From the NCBI GenBank assembly GCA_946699065.1, contig CAMPDV010000364.1:124001-188000 (forward strand): 64,000 bases of DNA. Direction: 5' to 3'. Shown here in pieces: positions 1-32,151 of this stretch (the stretch's first letter is position 1; each line of letters opens with the position of its first letter). Below the pieces are notes generated by a model. It saw nothing but the letters and a program-made list of their open reading frames with translations, searched no databases and had not been told where the DNA came from. The position numbers and the translations under genes were made by a program. The stretch comes from Loxodes magnus. Lineage: Eukaryota; Ciliophora; Karyorelictea; Loxodida; Loxodidae.

Positions 1-1647
1 CCACTCATGGTCTTACAGGTACCTGTCTTGACGTCCCATAGTCTCACCGTATAATCATAACTTCCCGATACGATGAACTCTGAATCACTGGATAAAGCCA
101 CAGCATATACATAATGTGTGTGACCACTCACGGTCTTACAGGTACCTGTCTTGACGTCACATAGTCTCACCGTATTTTCTGCACTTCACGATACGATGAA
201 CTCTGAATCACTGGATATAGCCACAGCATATACATAACTAGTGTGACCACTCATGGTCTTACAGGTACCTGTCTTGACGTCCCATAGTCTCACCGTCTAA
301 TCTCCACTTCCAGATACGATGAACTCTGAATCACTGGATATAGCCACAGCATATACATAACTAGTGTGACCACTCATGGTCTTACAGGTACCTGTCTTGA
401 CGTCCCATAGTCTCACCGTCTCATCATAACTTCCCGATACGATGAACTCTGAATCACTGGATATAGCCACAGCATATACTTAATTAGTGTGACCACTCAT
501 GGTCTTACAGGTACCTGTCTTGACGTCCCATAGTCTCACCGTATAATCATAACTTCCCGATACGATGAACTCTGAATCACTGGATAAAGCCACAGCATAT
601 ACAACACTAGTGTGACCACTCATGGTCTTACAGGTACCTGTCTTGACGTCCCATAGTCTCACCGTCTCATCATAACTTCCCGATACGATGAACTCTGAAT
701 CACTGGATATAGCCACAGCATATACATAATTAGTGTGACCACTCATGGTCTTACAGGTACCTGTCTTGACGTCCCATAGTCTCACAGTCTAATCTGCACT
801 TCCCGATACGATGAACTCTGAATTACTGGATATATCCACATCATATACATAATTAGTGTGACCACTCATGGTCTTACAGGTACCTGTCTTGACGTCACAT
901 AGTCTCACCGTCTAAACATAACTTCCCGATACGATGAACTCTGAATTACTGGATATAGCCACAGATAATACATAACTAGTGTGACCACTCATGGTCTTAC
1001 AGGTACCTGTCTTGACGTCCCATAGTCTCACCGTTTTATCTACACTTACCGATACGATGAACTCTGAATCACTGGATATAGCCACAGCATATACATAATT
1101 AGTGTGACCACTCATGGTCTTACAGGTACCTGTCTTGACGTCCCATAGTCTCACCGTTTTAACTACACTTAACGATACGATGAACTCTGAATTACTGGAT
1201 ATAGCCACAGCATATACATAATGTGTGTGACCACTCATGGTCTTACAGGTACCTGTCTTGACGTCCCATAGTCTCACCGTTTTATCTACACTTAACGATA
1301 CGATGAACTCTGAATCACTGGATATAGCCACAGCATATACTTAATTAGTGTGACCACTCATGGTCTTACAGGTACCTGTCTTGACGTCCCATAGTCTCAC
1401 CGTTTTAACTACACTTAACGATACGATGAACTCTGAATTACTGGATAAAGCCACAGCATATACATAATGTGTGTGACCACTCACGGTCTTACAGGTACCT
1501 GTCTTGACGTCCCATAGTCTCACCGTATTTTCTGCACTTCACGATACGATGAACTCTGAATCACTGGATATAGCCACATCATATACTTAATTAGTGTGAC
1601 CACTCATGGTCTTACAGGTACCTGTCTTGACGTCCCATAGTCTCACC
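1..1647 (-). repeat. partial copy of the block at 9,349-10,995 (76-unit offset)
   Basis: The order of unit variants and stops from the window start to about 1,647 matches 9,349-10,995, exactly 76 units (9,348 bp) away. At least one base differs: 1,234 has the ctc form where 10,582 has ttc, giving KTMSGHTH against KTMNGHTH. Similarity stops where the Lys/Ile codon-25 unit near 1,650 begins. The lower edge is cut by the window end. Confidence 0.75.
17..26. other. 12-bp perfect palindrome, first example of an array-wide element
   Basis: Nearly every unit holds the self-complementary ACAGGTACCTGT (here starting at 15), followed six bases later by GACGTC. The palindrome falls on the Thr-Gly-Thr-Cys codons. 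It is lost in units with changes at the Gly35 codon. It is listed once and recurs every 123 bp. Confidence 0.7.
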
Positions 1648-4049
1648 GTTATATCTACACTTACCGATACGATGAACTCTGAATTACTGGATATAGCCAC
1701 AGATAATACATAACTAGTGTGACCACTCATGGTCTTACAGGTACCTGTCTTGACGTCCCATAGTCTCACCGTTTTATCTACACTTACCGATACGATGAAC
1801 TCTGAATCACTGGATATAGCCACAGCATATACATAATTAGTGTGACCACTCATGGTCTTACAGGTACCTGTCTTGACGTCCCATAGTCTCACCGTTTTAA
1901 CTACACTTAACGATACGATGAACTCTGAATTACTGGATATAGCCACAGCATATACATAATGTGTGTGACCACTCATGGTCTTACAGGTACCTGTCTTGAC
2001 GTCCCATAGTCTCACCGTCTAATCATAACTTAACGATACGATGAACTCTGAATCACTGGATATAGCCACAGCATATACTTAATTAGTGTGACCACTCATG
2101 GTCTTACAGGTACCTGTCTTGACGTCCCATAGTCTCACCGTTTTAACTACACTTAACGATACGATGAACTCTGAATTACTGGATAAAGCCACAGCATATA
2201 CATAATGTGTGTGACCACTCACGGTCTTACAGGTACCTGTCTTGACGTCCCATAGTCTCACCGTATTTTCTGCACTTCACGATACGATGAACTCTGAATC
2301 ACTGGATATAGCCACATCATATACTTAATTAGTGTGACCACTCATGGTCTTACAGGTACCTGTCTTGACGTCCCATAGTCTCACCGTCTTATCTCTACTT
2401 CCAGATACGATGAACTCTGAATCACTGGATATAGCCACAGCATATACATAACTAGTGTGACCACTCATGGTCTTACAGGTACCTGTCTTGACGTCCCATA
2501 GTCTCACCGTTTTATCTACACTTAACGATACGATGAACTCTGAATCACTGGATATAGCCACAGCATATACAGAATTAGTGTGACCACTCATGGTCTTACA
2601 GGTACCTGTCTTGACGTCCCATAGTCTCACCGTCTTATCTCTACTTCCCGATACGATGAACTCTGAATCACTGGATAAAGCCACAGCATATACATAATGT
2701 GTGTGACCACTCACGGTCTTACAGGTACCTGTCTTGACGTCCCATAGTCTCACCGTTTTATCTACACTTACCGATACGATGAACTCTGAATCACTGGATA
2801 TAGCCACATCATATACTTAATTAGTGTGACCACTCATGGTCTTACAGGTACCTGTCTTGACGTCCCATAGTCTCACCGTCTTATCTCTACTTCCAGATAC
2901 GATGAACTCTGAATCACTGGATATAGCCACAGATGATACATAACTAGTGTGACCACTCATGGTCTTACAGGTACCTGTCTTGACGTCCCATAGTCTCACC
3001 GTTTTATCTACACTTAACGATACGATGAACTCTGAATTACTGGATATAGCCACAGCATATACATAATGTGTGTGACCATTCATGGTCTTACAGGTACCTG
3101 TCTTGACGTCCCATAGTCTCACCGTTTTATCTACACTTACCGATACGATGAACTCTGAATCACTGGATATAGCCACAGATGATACATAACTAGTGTGACC
3201 ACTCATGGTCTTACAGGTACCTGTCTTGACGTCCCATAGTCTCACCGTCTAATCATAACTTACCGATACGATGAACTCTGAATCACTGGATATAGCCACA
3301 GCATATACATAATGTGTGTGACCACTCATGGTCTTACAGGTACCTGTCTTGACGTCCCATAGTCTCACCGTCTAATCATTACTTACCGATACGATGAACT
3401 CTGAATCACTGGATATAGCCACAGCATATACATAATTAGTGTGACCACTCATGGTCTTACAGGTACCTGTCTTGACGTCCCATAGTCTCACCGTCTAATC
3501 TCCACTTCCCGATACGCCGAACTCTGAATCACTGGATATATCCACATCATATACATAATTAGTGTGACCACTCATGGTCTTACAGGTACCTGTCTTGACG
3601 TCCCATAGTCTCACCGTCTCATCATCACTTCCCGATACGATGAACTCTGAATCACTGGATATAGCCACAGATAATACATAACTAGTGTGACCACTCATGG
3701 TCTTACAGGTACCTGTCTTGACGTCCCATAGTCTCACCGTATAATCATAACTTCCCGATACGATGAACTCTGAATCACTGGATAAAGCCACAGCATATAC
3801 ATAATGTGTGTGACCACTCACGGTCTTACAGGTACCTGTCTTGACGTCCCATAGTCTCACCGTATTTTCTGCACTTCACGATACGATGAACTCTGAATCA
3901 CTGGATATAGCCACAGCATATACATAACTAGTGTGACCACTCATGGTCTTACAGGTACCTGTCTTGACGTCCCATAGTCTCACCGTTTTATCTACACTTA
4001 CCGATACGATGAACTCTGAATCACTGGATATAGCCACAGCATATACTTA

Positions 4050-4169
<120 letters not shown>

Positions 4170-7100
4170 TTAATTAGTGTGACCACTCATGGTCTTACAG
4201 GTACCTGTCTTGACGTCCCATAGTCTCACCGTTTTATCTACACTTACCGATACGATGAACTCTGAATCACTGGATATAGCCACAGCATATACATAACTAG
4301 TGTGACCACTCATGGTCTTACAGGTACCTGTCTTGACGTCCCATAGTCTCACCGTCTAATCTGCACTTCCCGATACGATGAACTCTGAATCACTGGATAT
4401 AGCCACAGCATATACATAATTAGTGTGACCACTCATGGTCTTACAGGTACCTGTCTTGACGTCCCATAGTCTCACCGTCTAATCATAACTTCCCGATACG
4501 ATGAACTCTGAATCACTGGATATATCCACATCATATACATAATTAGTGTGACCACTCATGGTCTTACAGGTACCTGTCTTGACGTCACATAGTCTCACCG
4601 TCTAATCATAACTTCCCGATACGATGAACTCTGAATTACTGGATATAGCCACAGATAATACATAACTAGTGTGACCACTCATGGTCTTACAGGTACCTGT
4701 CTTGACGTCCCATAGTCTCACCGTTTTATCTACACTTACCGATACGATGAACTCTGAATCACTGGATATAGCCACAGCATATACATAATTAGTGTGACCA
4801 CTCATGGTCTTACAGGTACCTGTCTTGACGTCCCATAGTCTCACCGTTTTAACTACACTTAACGATACGATGAACTCTGAATTACTGGATATAGCCACAG
4901 ATAATACATAACTAGTGTGACCACTCATGGTCTTACAGGTACCTGTCTTGACGTCCCATAGTCTCACCGTCTCATCATAACTTCCCGATACGATGAACTC
5001 TGAATCACTGGATATAGCCACAGATAATACAGAATTAGTGTGACCACTCATGGTCTTACAGGTACCTGTCTTGACGTCCCATAGTCTCACCGTCTTATCT
5101 CTACTTCCCGATACGATGAACTCTGAATCACTGGATATAGCCACATCATATACTTAATTAGTGTGACCACTCATGGTCTTACAGGTACCTGTCTTGACGT
5201 CCCATAGTCTCACCGTTTTATCTACACTTACCGATACGATGAACTCTGAATCACTGGATATAGCCACAGCATATACATAACTAGTGTGACCACTCATGGT
5301 CTTACAGGTACCTGTCTTGACGTCCCATAGTCTCACCGTCTTATCTCTACTTCCCGATACGATGAACTCTGAATCACTGGATATAGCCACAGCATATACA
5401 TAATGTGTGTGACCACTCATGGTCTTACAGGTACCCGTCTTGACGTCCCATAGTCTCACCGTATAATCATAACTTCCCGATACGATGAACTCTGAATCAC
5501 TGGATATAGCCACATCATATACTTAATTAGTGTGACCACTCATGGTCTTACAGGTACCTGTCTTGACGTCCCATAGTCTCACCGTATTTTCTGCACTTCA
5601 CGATACGATGAACTCTGAATCACTGGATATAGCCACATCATATACTTAATTAGTGTGACCACTCATGGTCTTACAGGTACCTGTCTTGACGTCCCATAGT
5701 CTCACCGTCTTATCATAACTTACCGATACGATGAACTCTGAATCACTGGATATAGCCACAGCATATACATAACTAGTGTGACCACTCATGGTCTTACAGG
5801 TACCTGTCTTGACGTCCCATAGTCTCACAGTCTAATCTGCACTTCCCGATACGATGAACTCTGAATTACTGGATATAGCCACAGCATATACTTAATTAGT
5901 GTGACCACTCATGGTCTTACAGGTACCTGTCTTGACGTCCCATAGTCTCACCGTCTAATCTGCACTTCCCGATACGATGAACTCTGAATTACTGGATATA
6001 GCCACAGCATATACATAATGTGTGTGACCATTCATGGTCTTACAGGTACCTGTCTTGACGTCCCATAGTCTCACCGTTTTATCTACACTTAGCGATACGC
6101 CGAACTCTGAATCACTGGATATATCCACATCATATACATAATTAGTGTGACCACTCATGGTCTTACAGGTACCTGTCTTGACGTCCCATAGTCTCACCGT
6201 TTTATCTACACTTCCCGATACGATGAACTCTGAATCACTGGATATAGCCACAGCATATACTTAATTAGTGTGACCACTCATGGTCTTACAGGTACCTGTC
6301 TTGACGTCCCATAGTCTCACCGTCTAATAATAACTTACCGATACGATGAACTCTGAATCACTGGATATAGCCACAGCATATACATAACTAGTGTGACCAC
6401 TCATGGTCTTACAGGTACCTGTCTTGACGTCCCATAGTCTCACCGTCTAATCTCCACTTCCCGATACGCCGAACTCTGAATCACTGGATATAGCCACAGA
6501 TGATACATAACTAGTGTGACCACTCATGGTCTTACAGGTACCTGTCTTGACGTCCCATAGTCTCACCGTTTTAACTACACTTAACGATACGATGAACTCT
6601 GAATCACTGGATATAGCCACATCATAAACAACATTAGTGTGACCACTCATGGTCTTACAGGTACCTGTCTTGACGTCCCATAGTCTCACCGTCTAATCAT
6701 TACTTACCGATACGATGAACTCTGAATCACTGGATATAGCCACAGCATATACTTAATTAGTGTGACCACTCATGGTCTTACAGGTACCTGTCTTGACGTC
6801 CCATAGTCTCACCGTATTATCTCTACTTCCCGATACGATGAACTCTGAATCACTGGATATAGCCACAGATGATACATAACTAGTGTGACCACTCATGGTC
6901 TTACAGGTACCTGTCTTGACGTCCCATAGTCTCACCGTCTCATCATCACTTCCCGATACGATGAACTCTGAATCACTGGATATAGCCACAGCATATACAT
7001 AACTAGTGTGACCACTCATGGTCTTACAGGTACCTGTCTTGACGTCCCATAGTCTCACCGTATAATCATAACTTCCCGATACGATGAACTCTGAATCACT

Positions 7101-7985
7101 GGATAAAGCCACAGCATATACATAATGTGTGTGACCACTCACGGTCTTACAGGTACCTGTCTTGACGTCCCATAGTCTCACCGTATTTTCTGCACTTCAC
7201 GATACGATGAACTCTGAATCACTGGATATAGCCACATCATATACTTAATTAGTGTGACCACTCATGGTCTTACAGGTACCTGTCTTGACGTCCCATAGTC
7301 TCACCGTCTTATCTCTACTTCCAGATACGATGAACTCTGAATCACTGGATATAGCCACAGCATATACATAACTAGTGTGACCACTCATGGTCTTACAGGT
7401 ACCTGTCTTGACGTCCCATAGTCTCACCGTTTTATCTACACTTAACGATACGATGAACTCTGAATCACTGGATATAGCCACAGCATATACTTAATTAGTG
7501 TGACCACTCATGGTCTTACAGGTACCTGTCTTGACGTCCCATAGTCTCACCGTCTTATCTCTACTTCCCGATACGATGAACTCTGAATCACTGGATAAAG
7601 CCACAGCATATACATAATGTGTGTGACCACTCACGGTCTTACAGGTACCTGTCTTGACGTCCCATAGTCTCACCGTTTTATCTACACTTACCGATACGAT
7701 GAACTCTGAATCACTGGATATAGCCACATCATATACTTAATTAGTGTGACCACTCATGGTCTTACAGGTACCTGTCTTGACGTCCCATAGTCTCACCGTC
7801 TTATCTCTACTTCCAGATACGATGAACTCTGAATCACTGGATATAGCCACAGATGATACATAACTAGTGTGACCACTCATGGTCTTACAGGTACCTGTCT
7901 TGACGTCCCATAGTCTCACCGTTTTATCTACACTTAACGATACGATGAACTCTGAATCACTGGATATAGCCACAGCATATACTTA

Positions 7986-8105
<120 letters not shown>

Positions 8106-8903
8106 TTAATTAGTGTGACCACTCATGGTCTTACAGGTACCTGTCTTGACGTCCCATAGTCTCACCGTTTTATCTACACTTACCGATACGATGAACTCTG
8201 AATCACTGGATATAGCCACAGATGATACATAACTAGTGTGACCACTCATGGTCTTACAGGTACCTGTCTTGACGTCCCATAGTCTCACCGTTTTATCTAC
8301 ACTTACCGATACGATGAACTCTGAATCACTGGATATAGCCACAGCATATACATAACTAGTGTGACCACTCATGGTCTTACAGGTACCTGTCTTGACGTCA
8401 CATAGTCTCACCGTTTTATCTACACTTAACGATACGATGAACTCTGAATTACTGGATATAGCCACAGCATATACATAATGTGTGTGACCATTCATGGTCT
8501 TACAGGTACCTGTCTTGACGTCCCATAGTCTCACCGTTTTATCTACACTTAACGATACGATGAACTCTGAATTACTGGATATAGCCACAGCATATACATA
8601 ATGTGTGTGACCATTCATGGTCTTACAGGTACCTGTCTTGACGTCCCATAGTCTCACCGTTTTATCTACACTTAGCGATACGATGAACTCTGAATCACTG
8701 GATATAGCCACAGATGATACATAACTAGTGTGACCACTCATGGTCTTACAGGTACCTGTCTTGACGTCCCATAGTCTCACCGTCTCATCATAACTTCCCG
8801 ATACGATGAACTCTGAATCACTGGATATAGCCACAGCATATACATAACTAGTGTGACCACTCATGGTCTTACAGGTACCTGTCTTGACGTCCCATAGTCT
8901 CAC
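8106..8903 (-). CDS. longest standard-code open stretch, 265 codons of WD40 repeats
   Basis: This is the longest stretch without a standard stop in the window. It covers about 6.5 WD40 units, one short of the seven blades of a normal propeller. It contains two consecutive KTMNGHTHY units and one RLC unit in which the WD tryptophan is Cys. It begins after a TAG and ends at a codon-5 TAA. The nominal start is an internal GTG (Val27 of the repeat), so there is no real start codon. It is best read as an open fragment of the larger array reading frame and not as a separate gene. Confidence 0.25.
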   Translation of the reverse strand: MRLWDVKTGTCKTMSGHTSYVYAVAISSDSEFIVSGSYDETVRLWDVKTGTCKTMSGHTSYVSSVAISSDSEFIVSLSVDKTVRLWDVKTGTCKTMNGHTHYVYAVAISSNSEFIVSLSVDKTVRLWDVKTGTCKTMNGHTHYVYAVAISSNSEFIVSLSVDKTVRLCDVKTGTCKTMSGHTSYVYAVAISSDSEFIVSVSVDKTVRLWDVKTGTCKTMSGHTSYVSSVAISSDSEFIVSVSVDKTVRLWDVKTGTCKTMSGHTN

Positions 8904-9290
8904 CGTCTAATCATTACTTACCGATACGATGAACTCTGAATCACTGGATATAGCCACAGCATATACATAATTAGTGTGACCACTCATGGTCTTACAGGTA
9001 CCTGTCTTGACGTCCCATAGTCTCACCGTCTAATCTCCACTTCCCGATACGCCGAACTCTGAATCACTGGATATATCCACATCATATACATAATTAGTGT
9101 GACCACTCATGGTCTTACAGGTACCTGTCTTGACGTCCCATAGTCTCACCGTCTCATCATCACTTCCCGATACGATGAACTCTGAATCACTGGATATAGC
9201 CACAGATAATACATAACTAGTGTGACCACTCATGGTCTTACAGGTACCTGTCTTGACGTCCCATAGTCTCACCGTCTCATCATAACTTCC

Positions 9291-15981
<6,691 letters not shown>

Positions 15982-18900
15982 TTAGTGTGACCACTCATGG
16001 TCTTACAGGTACCTGTCTTGACGTCCCATAGTCTCACCGTCTAATCTCCACTTCCCGATACGCCGAACTCTGAATCACTGGATATATCCACATCATATAC
16101 ATAATTAGTGTGACCACTCATGGTCTTACAGGTACCTGTCTTGACGTCCCATAGTCTCACCGTCTCATCATCACTTCCCGATACGATGAACTCTGAATCA
16201 CTGGATATAGCCACAGATAATACATAACTAGTGTGACCACTCATGGTCTTACAGGTACCTGTCTTGACGTCCCATAGTCTCACCGTCTTATCATAACTTA
16301 CCGATACGATGAACTCTGAATCACTGGATATAGCCACAGCATATACATAACTAGTGTGACCACTCATGGTCTTACAGGTACCTGTCTTGACGTCACATAG
16401 TCTCACCGTCTAATCTCCACTTCCAGATACGATGAACTCTGAATCACTGGATATAGCCACAGATGATACATAACTAGTGTGACCACTCATGGTCTTACAG
16501 GTACCTGTCTTGACGTCCCATAGTCTCACCGTTTTATCTCCACTTCCCGATACGATGAACTCTGAATCACTGGATATATCCACATCATATACATAACTAG
16601 TGTGACCACTCATGGTCTTACAGGTACCTGTCTTGACGTCCCATAGTCTCACCGTCTAATCATAACTTCCCGATACGCCGAACTCTGAATCACTGGATAA
16701 AGCCACATCATATACATAACTAGTGTGACCACTCATGGTCTTACAGGTACCTGTCTTGACGTCCCATAGTCTCACCGTTTTATCTACACTTAACGATACG
16801 ATGAACTCTGAATCACTGGATATAGCCACAGCATATACATAATTAGTGTGACCACTCATGGTCTTACAGGTACCTGTCTTGACGTCCCATAGTCTCACCG
16901 TCTAATCATAACTTCCCGATACGATGAACTCTGAATCACTGGATATATCCACATCATATACATAATTAGTGTGACCACTCATGGTCTTACAGGTACCTGT
17001 CTTGACGTCACATAGTCTCACCGTCTAATCATAACTTCCCGATACGATGAACTCTGAATTACTGGATATAGCCACAGATAATACATAACTAGTGTGACCA
17101 CTCATGGTCTTACAGGTACCTGTCTTGACGTCCCATAGTCTCACCGTTTTATCTACACTTACCGATACGATGAACTCTGAATCACTGGATATAGCCACAG
17201 CATATACATAATTAGTGTGACCACTCATGGTCTTACAGGTACCTGTCTTGACGTCCCATAGTCTCACCGTTTTAACTACACTTAACGATACGATGAACTC
17301 TGAATTACTGGATATAGCCACAGCATATACATAATGTGTGTGACCATTCATGGTCTTACAGGTACCTGTCTTGACGTCCCATAGTCTCACCGTTTTATCT
17401 ACACTTAACGATACGATGAACTCTGAATCACTGGATATAGCCACAGCATATACTTAATTAGTGTGACCACTCATGGTCTTACAGGTACCTGTCTTGACGT
17501 CCCATAGTCTCACCGTCTTATCATAACTTACCGATACGATGAACTCTGAATCACTGGATATAGCCACAGATGATACATAACTAGTGTGACCACTCATGGT
17601 CTTACAGGTACCTGTCTTGACGTCCCATAGTCTCACCGTCTAATCATAACTTACCGATACGATGAACTCTGAATCACTGGATATAGCCACAGATGATACT
17701 TAATTAGTGTGACCACTCATGGTCTTACAGGTACCTGTCTTGACGTCCCATAGTCTCACCGTTTTATCTACACTTACCGATACGATGAACTCTGAATCAC
17801 TGGATATAGCCACAGATGATACATAACTAGTGTGACCACTCATGGTCTTACAGGTACCTGTCTTGACGTCCCATAGTCTCACCGTCTCATCATAACTTCC
17901 CGATACGATGAACTCTGAATCACTGGATATAGCCACAGCATATACTTAATTAGTGTGACCACTCATGGTCTTACAGGTACCTGTCTTGACGTCCCATAGT
18001 CTCACCGTATAATCATAACTTCCCGATACGATGAACTCTGAATCACTGGATAAAGCCACAGCATATACAACACTAGTGTGACCACTCATGGTCTTACAGG
18101 TACCTGTCTTGACGTCCCATAGTCTCACCGTTTTATCTACACTTAACGATACGATGAACTCTGAATCACTGGATATAGCCACAGCATATACATAACTAGT
18201 GTGACCACTCATGGTCTTACAGGTACCTGTCTTGACGTCCCATAGTCTCACCGTATTATCTCTACTTCCCGATACGATGAACTCTGAATCACTGGATATA
18301 GCCACAGATAATACATAACTAGTGTGACCACTCATGGTCTTACAGGTACCTGTCTTGACGTCCCATAGTCTCACCGTTTTATCTACACTTACCGATACGA
18401 TGAACTCTGAATTACTGGATATAGCCACAGCATATACATTATGTGTGTGACCACTCATGGTCTTACAGGTACCTGTCTTGACGTCACATAGTCTCACCGT
18501 CTAATCATAACTTACCGATACGATGAACTCTGAATCACTGGATATAGCCACAGCATATACATAACTAGTGTGACCACTCATGGTCTTACAGGTACCTGTC
18601 TTGACGTCCCATAGTCTCACCGTTTTATCTACACTTAGCGATACGATGAACTCTGAATCACTGGATATAGCCACAGCATATACTTAATTAGTGTGACCAC
18701 TCATGGTCTTACAGGTACCTGTCTTGACGTCCCATAGTCTCACCGTCTAATCATAACTTCCCGATACGATGAACTCTGAATCACTGGATATATCCACATC
18801 ATATACATAATTAGTGTGACCACTCATGGTCTTACAGGTACCTGTCTTGACGTCACATAGTCTCACCGTCTAATCATAACTTCCAGATACGATGAACTCT

Positions 18901-19867
18901 GAATTACTGGATATAGCCACAGATAATACATAACTAGTGTGACCACTCATGGTCTTACAGGTACCTGTCTTGACGTCCCATAGTCTCACCGTCTAATCAT
19001 AACTTACCGATACGATGAACTCTGAATCACTGGATATAGCCACAGATGATACATAACTAGTGTGACCACTCATGGTCTTACAGGTACCTGTCTTGACGTC
19101 CCATAGTCTCACCGTCTAATCTCCACTTCCCGATACGCCGAACTCTGAATCACTGGATAAAGCCACATCATATACATAACTAGTGTGACCACTCATGGTC
19201 TTACAGGTACCTGTCTTGACGTCCCATAGTCTCACCGTCTAATCTCCACTTCCCGATACGATGAACTCTGAATCACTGGATATAGCCACAGCATATACAT
19301 AACTAGTGTGACCACTCATGGTCTTACAGGTACCTGTCTTGACGTCCCATAGTCTCACCGTTTTATCTCTACTTCCCGATACGATGAACTCTGAATTACT
19401 GGATATAGCCACAGCATATACTTAATTAGTGTGACCACTCATGGTCTTACAGGTACCTGTCTTGACGTCCCATAGTCTCACCGTCTAATCTCTACTTCCC
19501 GATACGATGAACTCTGAATCACTGGATATATCCACATCATATACATAACTAGTGTGACCACTCATGGTCTTACAGGTACCTGTCTTGACGTCCCATAGTC
19601 TCACCGTCTAATCATAACTTCCCGATACGATGAACTCTGAATCACTGGATATAGCCACAGATGATACATAACTAGTGTGACCACTCATGGTCTTACAGGT
19701 ACCTGTCTTGACGTCCCATAGTCTCACCGTTTTATCTACACTTAACGATACGATGAACTCTGAATCACTGGATATAGCCACAGCATATACAACATTTGTG
19801 TGACCACTCATGGTCTTACAGGTACCTGTCTTGACGTCCCATAGTCTCACCGTCTAATCTTAACTTC

Positions 19868-23662
<3,795 letters not shown>

Positions 23663-25396
23663 GTTTTATCTACACTTAGCGATACGATGAACTCTGAATC
23701 ACTGGATATAGCCACAGATGATACATAACTAGTGTGACCACTCATGGTCTTACAGGTACCTGTCTTGACGTCACATAGTCTCACCGTTTTATCTACACTT
23801 AACGATACGATGAACTCTGAATCACTGGATATAGCCACATCATATACATAATGTGTGTGACCACTCATGGTCTTACAGGTACCTGTCTTGACGTCCCATA
23901 GTCTCACCGTCTAATCATAACTTACCGATACGATGAACTCTGAATCACTGGATATAGCCACAGATGATACATAATTAGTGTGACCACTCATGGTCTTACA
24001 GGTACCTGTCTTGACGTCACATAGTCTCACCGTCTAATCTCCACTTCCAGATACGATGAACTCTGAATCACTGGATATAGCCACAGCATATACTTAATTA
24101 GTGTGACCACTCATGGTCTTACAGGTACCTGTCTTGACGTCCCATAGTCTCACCGTCTAATCTCCACTTCCCGATACGATGAACTCTGAATCACTGGATA
24201 TAGCCACAGATGATACATAACTAGTGTGACCACTCATGGTCTTACAGGTACCTGTCTTGACGTCCCATAGTCTCACCGTTTTATCTACACTTAACGATAC
24301 GATGAACTCTGAATCACTGGATATAGCCACAGCATATACATAACTAGTGTGACCACTCATGGTCTTACAGGTACCTGTCTTGACGTCCCATAGTCTCACC
24401 GTCTAATCTCCACTTCCAGATACGATGAACTCTGAATCACTGGATATAGCCACAGCATATACATAACTAGTGTGACCACTCATGGTCTTACAGGTACCTG
24501 TCTTGACGTCCCATAGTCTCACCGTCTTATCATAACTTCCCGATACGATGAACTCTGAATCACTGGATATAGCCACAGCACATACAACACTAGTGTGACC
24601 ACTCATGGTCTTACAGGTACCTGTCTTGACGTCCCATAGTCTCACCGTATTATCTCTACTTCCCGATACGATGAACTCTGAATCACTGGATATAGCCACA
24701 GATAATACATAACTAGTGTGACCACTCATGGTCTTACAGGTACCTGTCTTGACGTCCCATAGTCTCACCGTCTAATCATAACTTCCCGATACGATGAACT
24801 CTGAATCACTGGATATAGCCACAGCATATACTTAATTAGTGTGACCACTCATGGTCTTACAGGTACCTGTCTTGACGTCCCATAGTCTCACCGTATTTTC
24901 TGCTCTTCACGATACGATGAACTCTGAATCACTGGATATAGCCACAGATGATACATAACTAGTGTGACCACTCATGGTCTTACAGGTACCTGTCTTGACG
25001 TCCCATAGTCTCACCGTTTTATCTACACTTACCGATACGATGAACTCTGAATCACTGGATATAGCCACATCATATACTTAATTAGTGTGACCACTCATGG
25101 TCTTACAGGTACCTGTCTTGACGTCCCATAGTCTCACCGTCTAATCTCCACTTCCCGATACGATGAACTCTGAATCACTGGATATAGCCACAGATGATAC
25201 ATAACTAGTGTGACCACTCATGGTCTTACAGGTACCTGTCTTGACGTCCCATAGTCTCACCGTTTTATCTACACTTAACGATACGATGAACTCTGAATCA
25301 CTGGATATAGCCACAGCATATACAACATTTGTGTGACCACTCATGGTCTTACAGGTACCTGTCTTGACGTCCCATAGTCTCACCGTCTAATCTTAA

Positions 25397-31047
<5,651 letters not shown>

Positions 31048-32151
31048 ATCATAACTTCCCGATACGATGAACTCTTAATCACTGGATATAGCCACAGCAT
31101 ATACATAACTAGTGTGACCACTCATGGTCTTACAGGTACCTGTCTTGACGTCCCATAGTCTCACCGTTTTATCTACACTTAACGATACGATGAACTCTGA
31201 ATCACTGGATATAGCCACAGCATATACAACATTTGTGTGACCACTCATGGTCTTACAGGTACCTGTCTTGACGTCCCATAGTCTCACCGTCTAATCTTAA
31301 CTTCCCGATACGATGAACTCTGAATCACTGGATATATCCACATCATATACATAACTAGTGTGACCACTCATGGTCTTACAGGTACCTGTCTTGACGTCCC
31401 ATAGTCTCACCGTCTAATCATAACTTCCCGATACGCCGAACTCTGAATCACTGGATAAAGCCACATCATATACATAACTAGTGTGACCACTCATGGTCTT
31501 ACAGGTACCTGTCTTGACGTCCCATAGTCTCACCGTTTTATCTACACTTAACGATACGATGAACTCTGAATCACTGGATATAGCCACAGCATATACAACA
31601 CTAGTGTGACCACTCATGGTCTTACAGGTACCTTTCTTGACGTCCCATAGTCTCACCGTTTTATCTACACTTACCGATACGATGAACTCTGAATCACTGG
31701 ATAAAGCCACAGCATATACATAATGTGTGTGACCACTCATGGTCTTACAGGTACCTGTCTTGACGTCCCATAGTCTCACCGTATTTTCTGCACTTCACGA
31801 TACGATGAACTCTGAATCACTGGATATAGCCACAGCATATACTTAATTAGTGTGACCACTCATGGTCTTACAGGTACCTGTCTTGACGTCCCATAGTCTC
31901 ACCGTCTTATCATAACTTCCCGATACGATGAACTCTGAATCACTGGATATAGCCACAGCATATACAGAATTAGTGTGACCACTCATGGTCTTACAGGTAC
32001 CTGTCTTGACGTCCCATAGTCTCACCGTCTTATCTCTACTTCCCGATACGATGAACTCTGAATCACTGGATATAGCCACAGCATATACATAACTAGTGTG
32101 ACCACTCATGGTCTTACAGGTACCTGTCTTGACGTCCCATAGTCTCACCGT